A stretch of DNA of 8,263 nt from Opitutia bacterium UBA7397 (GTDB lineage: Bacteria; Verrucomicrobiota; Verrucomicrobiia; Opitutales; UBA953): the NCBI GenBank assembly GCA_002470605.1, contig DKND01000090.1, positions 38,904 through 47,166 on the forward strand. Direction: 5' to 3'. A program made the position numbers and the translations under genes. Positions 1 to 5,762 of the stretch are shown here, one piece after another. The number at the start of each line of letters is the position of its first letter. The first letter of the stretch is position 1. Below the pieces are notes generated by a model. The model saw only the letters and a program-made list of their open reading frames with translations. It had not been told where the DNA came from and ran no database searches.

Positions 1-3000
1 GGTGTAACTCTTGGTCAGGCGGTCCGTGAGGCCGGCGCTGGGGGTCAAAGGCGTGGTCGCCGGTGGGTTATCGACTCGGTAGATGGCGGCTTGCAGGGCG
101 CCGCCATGCGAGGCCCATGGGGTGCTATTTATCAAGAAGCGGTTGATAAACTCCGCTAATCCGAGGTAGGGGGTGGCGGCTTTACTTAATCCGCGGAATA
201 GGCGGTTGGTCGGTGCATTGATCGCGCCGGAGTAGTCGCGTTCCGTCCGCGTGAGGATTTGGAAGCGGGATTTGTTTTCTTTCACGATCGCTTTGGCGAG
301 CGCTTTGATCTGGTCGTCACTCAGGTTGCAGAAGCCTTGCCAGTTCGATTGGGTGATCTCGTCCATCGCTCCGGTGGCGATGGTCGTTGTGCCGGGTTTC
401 TGCGCTCGGGGGAAACGGGCGTTGCTCGTCGCCGTTGGCAGTCCGCTGCCGTATTGCGCATAAGCGAGTTTTTTCGCCGAACCTAAGAAGGCCGTCCAAG
501 CTTCGACGGAAGTCGAATTGACGTTAAAAGCTCCGTCGTTGAGCAAGACGCTGGCCGAGCGTTTATAATCGCCGACCGCGCTGCGAGCGAGTTGGCCTGA
601 GGCGATCAATCGGAATCTTGGGTTGCTGAGAAATCTTGGGTTGCCGAGGTCGGGATCGGTGATGCCGCAAAAGTCATCGAGGACTTTAGTCAGGTTGCGT
701 TTTTCGGCCGTTGTGTATGGGCTGATTTTCAGTGGGCTCTCCGTGGGGTCGGAGGGTTGAGGGGCGATGGCCGGGGTGTTTATCATTTTCATATCCGGGG
801 CCGCTCCAGAGAGGTAAAAGCCATCCCAAAGGGCGTTGTTCAGTAAGTAGCTCGCATCATAATCGGTCCAATTCTTTGCCGTATTGGTTTCGTAAGTCTT
901 GGTCTCGTCTGATATGAGCGGAGTGGAGAAGCTATTGCCGATGCAAAGCAGCGGTTGTTGATCGCGCATGCCGAAATTTGCGTGTGCGTATTGGCCGAGC
1001 GAGGTTGGGGCGACGAGCGGGATTTCGGTGTGGATACTGCCCAGGCTGCCGACGAGCGTGCCGCTTTTGACGTTAGCGTAGCCGCCGAAGGTGTTGCCGG
1101 TGAGAATGGTGTCTGCTTGGATCAGATCCTGCCAGCCGTTGGAAGGCGTACTGACGTTCAGCCGGTAGCTGGGGGAGGCGCCAGCGTAACCATGGCCTTC
1201 GATGTTGTCGAACCTTCCGGCTCCATCCGCCCGGGTCACAGGGGCCATGGGATTGGAGTGGCTGAAGAGTGGAAACGCACCCGCGGGTGTGGTCGGATTG
1301 ACGCCAAGGTTCAGGACGCTCGAATTGACTGCTGTTTTTCCGGATAATTCAATAACCGCAATGACGTCACCGGGTTGGGCGATTCCGCCGATGATTTTTT
1401 CTTTAAACGATGCCAATGGTTTTTTTAAAGGAGCGGCCTTGCCATTGATGGCATCGGTGATGTTTCGATAGGTTAATTCTGTTAGTTCGCTGGATTTATT
1501 GTAAAGATCGAAGGAGGTGGTGACCGGAAAGGCCGTCGATGTTCCGTCGTGAATTTCATCACCTGGCCAACAAGCGAAGGAGGCCCGGGTCCGGAAGTTA
1601 CTCGACTTTGGGCTGATGCTTGAAGTGGTGATGCTGAGCTCGAATGTGTCGGTGGCCAATGCTGTCCAGCCTGGCCATAAAATCGCCCAGTCGATGGTAT
1701 CATCCGCAAAGCCGCCGTTATAATTTAAGGCGTTTTCCAGCGTGACGACGTGCGACCAGGCTTGGTAGCCGGCTTTGGGCGAGTAGATTTTGTATTCACC
1801 GGGGCCGATTTCAAAAGAATTCAGGCAGACGCGGAACATGTCGCTCTCATTCACGATGCCTCCACCCGCGAGTGCGTAATAACTGCTGAGGAGAGAATTA
1901 TACGCAGGCTTGGTTACGGTCTTACCTTTCGCGTCTTTGGTTGTCTGGGTGACGGAAAACGTCCAGTTATTCCATTCCGTAAAAGTAAGGGCTAGCGCGG
2001 AGTAGCCGGCAGGGGGCGTAGACTTTAGCTTAATATTATAGGGGTTATGTAAAACGACAACGGGTGTAACATTAAGGCCGTAATTATATTTGGCCGGGGT
2101 GGCGGTTACGGTCGTTTTACTGAAACTAAATACGAGGAAGACGCGGTAGACATAAGGGCTGGCGGCACAATTGACGGGACGGGGAATCGGCGTAGGGTCT
2201 TGCTGCCACTTGGATAAATTGGAGTTCGCGCCACTATTAGGCTCATCGATTTTACCCAGGTCGGTGACATTCGGATTAAGGGTAACGCGATCGCCCGTAT
2301 AAATGGATGAGTAGAGGTACTGTCTTTGCCTCAGGGTGGTATTATCGGTCGGGGTGGTGTCCGACATGGTGTGGATATTTCCGGCGTTCGGAAATAGGGT
2401 CCGCGCCTGCAGTGAGGGGACGCCAGAAGCATCCCATCCCAGTTGCTTGTAGAGGCGGTGGTAATCTCGCAAGGCCCACCAAGTAGGGCCACGGAGATTC
2501 TTTCCTTCCGGCGTCAGCCGATTGAAGACCGGTGCGACTTGGATGATGTTACCGCTAAGCGGAATTTGCATCCGCTCGATAGAAAAGCCGTTCTCCGTGG
2601 AGGTGACGGGGGTATCGAAGCTGGAGCCGAATTCGGTCTTGGTGAATTCGGCATCCGAGAGTTCGAAGGCCAGCGAGAGGTCGCGCTTTAATCCACCGTT
2701 ATAGGAATCAGCGATGACCCCCGAGGCGTTGGTGGTGATATCATGAAAGAGCCGTTGCGTGCTACCTAAGCTGGGCGAATTACTCAGGAGGAGCAGGTCC
2801 CGGTTAGTGTTTAGTTTTGGAAAATCCGCATTGGTCGAGAGGCTTGTGAAACCGCTCAGGAGCTCGAGGGCGGGATTGAGAGGGCTGCGTAGCGCCGCCA
2901 GATTGCCGGCCGAACCCGCGCTGTTCGTGCTTCGCGGGTCCGTTAGGTTGATGCGGGCTTTGATGCCTTCATCGCCAATCCAATAAGCGTAGCGGCCGTT

Positions 3001-3648
3001 GACCCGATAGCCCGTGCCATCGTTTTCGCGTATCTCAAGTTTAGGAACGACGACGATGCCGCTGGGCTTGTCGCCCACGGCATCATTGGGGAGCCGAGTT
3101 TCCGCCCACGAGGCGCTGGATATGCCGACAAGGGTGACGAGGCTGTCGGAGGACGGTAAGGCGCTACCGTAATCCGTCTCCCACGGCAACCAAGTCGCCG
3201 TCGGGTAGGCTGATGTCGTCGGCAGAAGATCGGCCCCCGAGAGCGAAACCGACTGGCTACCCGCGAAGGTTGGATCCTTGCCGCTCACCAGCCAGCTCGG
3301 AGGTTGGTTGGGTCTGTCGGTACGCCAGACGCCCGTCCACATCGGGTTACGCAGGCCAGCTGCGGACGTTCCGGGTTGAGTAATGTCGGCCCGGGCCGTC
3401 GCTCGTCGATCAGGGCCGGCCTCTTGTTGTAAATGTCCCAGGGCCAACCGCAGCGCGACCACGCTATTCAACTTGGCCCTGATTGCCAAATGTTGGTTGC
3501 TCGTGAGCCTTGCTTCGACCGAAAGAAAAGAGGCCACGATGATGACCGTCATGACCAACATGGCCATGACGGTGAGCGCGAGGATGAGGCTGAACCCGGA
3601 TCGCCTGATGGGGTCGTTGGGAGGCTCTTTTCGGGTCCGACGGGGCAC
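1..3648 (-). CDS. Verru_Chthon cassette protein A-like large pilin-like surface protein (3' end beyond window)
   Basis: The frame is open for 1216 codons without a stop and runs off the left edge, so the C-terminus is missing. The N-terminus is a short basic leader, then G18-F19 and a hydrophobic segment (about 20-41), like a PilX/GspK-type minor pilin that lacks the usual Glu at +5. Conserved blocks I associate with Verru_Chthon cassette protein A follow in order: LALGHLQQEAGPDRRATA (68-85), YWIGDEGIKARINL (222-235), NGGLKRDLS (317-325), RGPTWWALRDYHRLYK (386-401), PVVVLHNPYN (529-538), ALWDGFYLSG (939-948), GAFNVNSTSVEAW (1039-1051) and GGALQAA (1182-1188). In this family A is the large protein of a four-gene cassette with smaller pilin-like B, C and D partners; its role is unknown, presumably in the envelope. 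GTG at 3648 is chosen because it puts the leader 17 residues before the pilin-like glycine. The frame stays open back to 3780, so a longer form is formally possible. No Shine-Dalgarno is visible. Family call from memory of its motifs. Confidence 0.9.
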   Translation of the reverse strand, partial: MPRRTRKEPPNDPIRRSGFSLILALTVMAMLVMTVIIVASFLSVEARLTSNQHLAIRAKLNSVVALRLALGHLQQEAGPDRRATARADITQPGTSAAGLRNPMWTGVWRTDRPNQPPSWLVSGKDPTFAGSQSVSLSGADLLPTTSAYPTATWLPWETDYGSALPSSDSLVTLVGISSASWAETRLPNDAVGDKPSGIVVVPKLEIRENDGTGYRVNGRYAYWIGDEGIKARINLTDPRSTNSAGSAGNLAALRSPLNPALELLSGFTSLSTNADFPKLNTNRDLLLLSNSPSLGSTQRLFHDITTNASGVIADSYNGGLKRDLSLAFELSDAEFTKTEFGSSFDTPVTSTENGFSIERMQIPLSGNIIQVAPVFNRLTPEGKNLRGPTWWALRDYHRLYKQLGWDASGVPSLQARTLFPNAGNIHTMSDTTPTDNTTLRQRQYLYSSIYTGDRVTLNPNVTDLGKIDEPNSGANSNLSKWQQDPTPIPRPVNCAASPYVYRVFLVFSFSKTTVTATPAKYNYGLNVTPVVVLHNPYNIKLKSTPPAGYSALALTFTEWNNWTFSVTQTTKDAKGKTVTKPAYNSLLSSYYALAGGGIVNESDMFRVCLNSFEIGPGEYKIYSPKAGYQAWSHVVTLENALNYNGGFADDTIDWAILWPGWTALATDTFELSITTSSISPKSSNFRTRASFACWPGDEIHDGTSTAFPVTTSFDLYNKSSELTELTYRNITDAINGKAAPLKKPLASFKEKIIGGIAQPGDVIAVIELSGKTAVNSSVLNLGVNPTTPAGAFPLFSHSNPMAPVTRADGAGRFDNIEGHGYAGASPSYRLNVSTPSNGWQDLIQADTILTGNTFGGYANVKSGTLVGSLGSIHTEIPLVAPTSLGQYAHANFGMRDQQPLLCIGNSFSTPLISDETKTYETNTAKNWTDYDASYLLNNALWDGFYLSGAAPDMKMINTPAIAPQPSDPTESPLKISPYTTAEKRNLTKVLDDFCGITDPDLGNPRFLSNPRFRLIASGQLARSAVGDYKRSASVLLNDGAFNVNSTSVEAWTAFLGSAKKLAYAQYGSGLPTATSNARFPRAQKPGTTTIATGAMDEITQSNWQGFCNLSDDQIKALAKAIVKENKSRFQILTRTERDYSGAINAPTNRLFRGLSKAATPYLGLAEFINRFLINSTPWASHGGALQAAIYRVDNPPATTPLTPSAGLTDRLTKSYT
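614..649. repeat. 18-bp tandem duplication inside the Verru_Chthon A-like gene
   Basis: Two adjacent 18-bp units (614-631 and 632-649) differ at two positions; the first 13 bases of each, AATCTTGGGTTGC, are identical. The period is six codons, so the frame is kept, and the minus-strand protein reads LGNPRF-LSNPRF at residues 1001-1012. A recent slippage duplication is the simplest explanation. Confidence 0.8.
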
Positions 3649-3655
3649 TTTTATA

Positions 3656-3684
3656 TTATTAATACCGTTTAGGCGGGGTCGCAA
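3656..3684 (-). promoter_or_regulatory. Candidate leaderless promoter of the Verru_Chthon A gene
   Basis: On the minus strand TTGCGA (3684-3679) and TAATAA (3661-3656) are separated by exactly 17 bp. The first base after a 7-bp discriminator is the G of the GTG start at 3648. The AT-rich stretch just before GTG stands out in GC-rich surroundings, and no ribosome binding site is present. Together these suggest a transcript starting at or next to the start codon. Prediction by eye; the -10 box is only a partial match. Confidence 0.35.
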
Positions 3685-3716
3685 CTGCGCAATAGCGTGG
3701 GGGATGGGTCGAAAGG

Positions 3717-3736
3717 GAGGCCTCGGTGAAGGCCTC
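3717..3736. promoter_or_regulatory. 7-bp inverted repeat with 6-nt loop in the divergent intergenic region
   Basis: GAGGCCT (3717-3723) and AGGCCTC (3730-3736) form a perfect 7-bp stem with loop CGGTGA. On the plus strand a T6 tract (3746-3751) follows, but 9 bases after the stem, which is late for a classical terminator. The element lies between the two candidate promoters, upstream of both. It could be a regulator binding site or a barrier to transcripts reading out of the 3648 gene in antisense. The repeat is certain; its function is not known. Confidence 0.5.
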
Positions 3737-3764
3737 TTACCAGGATTTTTTGTACTTTTAACCC

Positions 3765-3777
3765 TTCCGTTACGGAA
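3765..3777. promoter_or_regulatory. 13-bp palindromic dyad, possible operator
   Basis: TTCCGT and ACGGAA flank a single central T, giving a perfect 6+1+6 dyad. An overlapping reading, CCGTT-ACGG-AACGG (3767-3780), would form a short 5-bp hairpin. The dyad lies about 33 bp upstream of the candidate -35 of the gene at 3848 and about 80 bp upstream of the -35 of the divergent gene. That is a reasonable place for an activator or repressor, but there is no family match. Confidence 0.3.
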
Positions 3778-3809
3778 CGGTTAATCGGGGGTGACAGGCT
3801 TTTACGGGG

Positions 3810-3837
3810 TTGCCACCGGCCGATATGCCTCCATAAA
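3810..3837 (+). promoter_or_regulatory. Candidate promoter of the small exported protein gene
   Basis: TTGCCA (3810-3815) and CATAAA (3832-3837) are 16 bp apart and end 10 bp before the ATG at 3848. The -35 is a fair match to TTGACA; the -10 shares only its central ATAA with TATAAT. The predicted transcript would start within a few bases of the start codon, so the mRNA would have almost no leader. Weak prediction by eye. Confidence 0.25.
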
Positions 3838-3847
3838 TGTAACTACT

Positions 3848-4069
3848 ATGAAGTCACTCTTCGCTCTCCTCCTCGGTTTATTCACCTGCGCCATCGCCTT
3901 TGCGGGTGGAACAACGACCACTCCGACTACGCCTCCTTCTCCTCCAGTTGTTAACCCTAAGGGTGGTTGCGAAAAACGCGGCGACAAGGATGACGATAAA
4001 GATGGCGATCGTAAGAAAACTTCGAAGATCGAGCCTAAGAAATCGGATAAGAAGTGCGATAAGAAGTAA
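3848..4069 (+). CDS. Small exported Thr/Pro- and Lys/Asp-rich protein (hypothetical)
   Basis: A 73-residue protein of no family I recognise. Residues 1-19 look like a Sec signal peptide (Lys at 2, hydrophobic core 4-17, AFA before the predicted cut). A Thr/Pro-rich stretch (about 22-33) follows, then a very charged tail (41-73) of Lys and Asp with two cysteines, C41 and C70. The tail contains DDDKDG (48-53), which matches the D-x-D-x-D-G start of an EF-hand-like calcium loop, but position 12 of that loop would be Ser, so calcium binding is doubtful. The ATG at 3848 is preferred over the in-frame GTG at 3791 because it starts directly at the signal peptide. A strong terminator follows the stop. 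The coding case rests on signal peptide, composition and terminator, not homology. It is divergent from the large pilin-like gene and precedes the transporter. Confidence 0.75.
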   Translation: MKSLFALLLGLFTCAIAFAGGTTTTPTTPPSPPVVNPKGGCEKRGDKDDDKDGDRKKTSKIEPKKSDKKCDKK

Positions 4070-4090
4070 GAAGTTTTTCATTCCATCCAT

Positions 4091-4122
4091 AAGGGCCGAC
4101 TAACGTCGGCCCTTTTTGTTTT
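4091..4122 (+). terminator. Intrinsic terminator after the small exported protein gene
   Basis: AAGGGCCGAC (4091-4100) and GTCGGCCCTT (4105-4114) form a perfect 10-bp GC-rich stem with loop TAAC, followed by TTTTTGTTTT. It lies 21 bp after the stop at 4069 and only about 40 bp before the transporter start. The small gene is therefore probably a separate short transcript, with the transporter reached only by read-through or from its own promoter. Confidence 0.9.
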
Positions 4123-4151
4123 AGGTTCGCTTCGTGGATGGGTTTGGTTTT

Positions 4152-4157
4152 TTTAAT
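4152..4157 (+). promoter_or_regulatory. Possible -10 box just before the ChrA-type transporter start
   Basis: TTTAAT matches TATAAT at five of six positions and ends 3 bp before ATG 4161 and 6 bp before a second in-frame ATG at 4164. A start of transcription about 7 bp downstream would fall on the second ATG. No good -35 is visible at the right distance; TTCGTG at 4131 is 15 bp away and poor. Offered because the gene needs some promoter after the strong terminator just upstream. Confidence 0.2.
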
Positions 4158-4160
4158 CTC

Positions 4161-5351
4161 ATGATGCCCCTGTCCGATTGGCTCCTTTGGTTGCGCTTGG
4201 GCGCGACTTCGCTGGGCGGCCCGGCCGCTCAGATTGCGACCCTTGAACAGGAGTGCGTTGAAAAGCGCTCCTGGTTGTCGCAAGAACAATTCTCCCGCGC
4301 CTTAGGGCTTTGCATGTTCTTGCCCGGCCCCGAAGCCCAGCAACTGGTCGCTTGGATTGCCTGGAAGAAGGGTGGCTGGCGCAGTGCCGTTTTGGCCACG
4401 TTATTCTTTGTGATTCCCGGTCTGCTTTGTTGTGCCGTCTTAGCATTTTTATACCACCAGTTTGGTCAACGTCCTCTGGTCGGCGGTGCGCTCTCTGGCG
4501 CCCGAGCTGCTGTTGCTGGTATCATTCTGGTCATGGCTTACCGTCTGTTTAAGACCGCTCTTTTCGATACGCCTCGCCGAGCAGTCGCAGGTGTCACTGC
4601 GATAGGCATGTATTACAGCGCCCCCTTCGCCTTCATGGCGGTCGCGGCAGGTCTCTATGCTTGGTATATCCGTCCGCCGGATGAAGAGGCCGTGCCTGAA
4701 ACATCCGAAGTCTTGAAGTCTGCCGCCATCCGGGTGCTGCGTTTCCTGATTCCGGTCGGTGCCGTCTTCTTGGCGCTTTGGGCGATTTTCGGCCACGACT
4801 CCGGTGTCGTTAAACTTGCCGAGGTTTCTCTGATCGCGGTGCTGACTTCTTTTGGCGGTGCTTACGCCGCGATGGGGGTTTGGAAAGCACGCACGGTCGA
4901 AACTTATGGCTGGTTCAAGGAGCCTGTTTTTGGCGACGCGTTGGTGGTCGGTGAAATCACTCCTGGTCCGCTGCTGCTCGCCGGTAGTTTTATCGGTTGC
5001 ATGGCTGGTTATAATGGCAGCCTCGGCATGGGTGGCGGCTGGATGGCCGCTTTGGTCGGTCTCCTGGTGCCGGCGATTTTTACGTTCAGTTGTTCCACGC
5101 TGATCTTGCTGGCCGCCGCTCCGTTGGCTGACGAGGGGGTGGGGGATGTTCGTTTCCATGATGTGATCGGGCTGGTGACCGCCGCCGCCGCGGGTGCTGT
5201 GTTTTGGCTGGGGCTTTCTCTGCTGCTCTCGCAGATGACCCTGGTCTTTTTCTTGATTTCAGCCACCGCGGGTGCCGCCCTTTACTTTAAAAAGACGAAC
5301 ATCCTCCTCTTGGTCGCCCTGGGCGCCGCGGCGGGCTGGTTCGCGGCCTGA
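4161..5351 (+). CDS. chrA: ChrA-type chromate transporter, two-domain (CHR family)
   Basis: An inner-membrane protein of 396 residues with the duplicated CHR architecture; long-chain CHR proteins export chromate, probably driven by the proton gradient, and protect against Cr(VI). The first domain has SLGGPAAQIA (17-26) and FLPGPEAQQL (53-62), the two signature motifs. A hydrophilic linker lies at about 172-191. The second domain repeats the signatures as TSFGGAYAAM (229-238) and GEITPGPLLL (264-273). The rest is almost all hydrophobic helices. Length is normal for the two-domain form. A GTG at 4134 would add nine residues (an AGG lies about 9 bp upstream of it); ATG 4161 is preferred because the family motif starts close to the N-terminus, and ATG 4164 is equally possible. 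Small secreted protein genes lie on both sides. Chromate is the usual substrate, but many CHR homologues are untested and another oxyanion such as sulfate is possible. Confidence 0.9.
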   Translation: MMPLSDWLLWLRLGATSLGGPAAQIATLEQECVEKRSWLSQEQFSRALGLCMFLPGPEAQQLVAWIAWKKGGWRSAVLATLFFVIPGLLCCAVLAFLYHQFGQRPLVGGALSGARAAVAGIILVMAYRLFKTALFDTPRRAVAGVTAIGMYYSAPFAFMAVAAGLYAWYIRPPDEEAVPETSEVLKSAAIRVLRFLIPVGAVFLALWAIFGHDSGVVKLAEVSLIAVLTSFGGAYAAMGVWKARTVETYGWFKEPVFGDALVVGEITPGPLLLAGSFIGCMAGYNGSLGMGGGWMAALVGLLVPAIFTFSCSTLILLAAAPLADEGVGDVRFHDVIGLVTAAAAGAVFWLGLSLLLSQMTLVFFLISATAGAALYFKKTNILLLVALGAAAGWFAA

Positions 5352-5406
5352 TAAATTAGTGAAATCAAATTGTGTATTTCCAGCTTTGCACCAACGTTTA
5401 CCTACC

Positions 5407-5646
5407 ATGAAACAACTCACCTCTATGCTGGTTATCGCCCTAGTCTGCGCTTCGGTCGCTTTTGCAGCCTCTCCTTCGCCTGATGTCAAACCAGCTACGA
5501 CGACCAAAGAGTCCTCGAAGTTTAAGGCCGGTGGTTGCTGCGATAAGGCCGATAAAAAGGGCGAAAAATGCCAACATCCTTGCTGCGTCAAGGCTGCGGC
5601 TGACGGCAAGGTTTGCGAAAAGTGCAACGCCCCAGCGAAGAAGTAA
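5407..5646 (+). CDS. Small exported Cys-rich protein with a duplicated 15-residue Cys motif
   Basis: A 79-residue protein with a clear Sec signal peptide (1-20, ending AFA). A Ser/Pro/Thr linker (about 21-40) leads to a Cys-rich region with C44, C45, C55, C59, C60, C70 and C73. The cysteines fall in two tandem 15-residue units, 44-58 and 59-73, of the form CC-x-K-A-x3-G-x2-C-x3; position 15 is Pro in the first and Cys in the second. His57 in the first unit could add a ligand. The pattern suits metal binding or disulfide formation in the periplasm; neither is shown. I do not know a named family. The frame stays open upstream to 5272 inside the transporter gene, but ATG 5407 is chosen because it starts at the signal peptide. 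The gene begins 55 bp after the transporter stop, so the two may be co-transcribed, and ends in its own terminator. No Shine-Dalgarno is visible. Confidence 0.85.
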   Translation: MKQLTSMLVIALVCASVAFAASPSPDVKPATTTKESSKFKAGGCCDKADKKGEKCQHPCCVKAAADGKVCEKCNAPAKK

Positions 5647-5666
5647 TTACCCATACTTTTCCTTTT

Positions 5667-5696
5667 AAAGGGCTGAACTTTGTTCGGCCCTTTTTT
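5667..5696 (+). terminator. Intrinsic terminator after the Cys-rich protein gene
   Basis: AAAGGGCTGAAC (5667-5678) and GTTCGGCCCTTT (5682-5693) form a 12-bp stem with one T-G wobble and a TTT loop, and the T run continues to 5696. It starts 20 bp after the stop codon and closely resembles in design the terminator at 4091. It probably ends transcription of the Cys-rich gene, and of the transporter gene if the two are joined. Confidence 0.9.
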
Positions 5697-5727
5697 GTGT
5701 CTAATTGAAGTGAATCCATCGGGAGTC

Positions 5728-5755
5728 TTGCCCCTTGTCGGCTTTGACGTAAAAC
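5728..5755 (+). promoter_or_regulatory. Candidate leaderless promoter of the methyltransferase gene
   Basis: TTGCCC (5728-5733) and TAAAAC (5750-5755) are separated by 16 bp. The ATG at 5763 begins 7 bp after the -10, where transcription would be expected to start. No Shine-Dalgarno lies before the ATG. The geometry nearly repeats that seen before the gene at 3648. Both boxes are imperfect, so this is a weak prediction on its own. Confidence 0.3.
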
Positions 5756-5762
5756 TCTCCAG

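Noticed and set aside
955..1347. 130-residue open frame on the plus strand
   Set aside because: It is the complement of the Verru_Chthon A-like gene, which is open throughout and matches family blocks on the other strand.
3717..3751. Hairpin plus T6 as a classical plus-strand terminator
   Set aside because: The T run begins 9 bases after the stem and no plus-strand gene precedes it; kept only as an inverted repeat of unknown role.
4449..5159. 236-residue open frame on the minus strand
   Set aside because: It lies opposite the ChrA-type gene, is rich in Arg, Gln, His and Thr without any domain, and the plus-strand frame has clear family motifs.
5272..5406. 45-codon upstream extension of the Cys-rich protein
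   Set aside because: It lies mostly inside the transporter gene and would bury the signal peptide.
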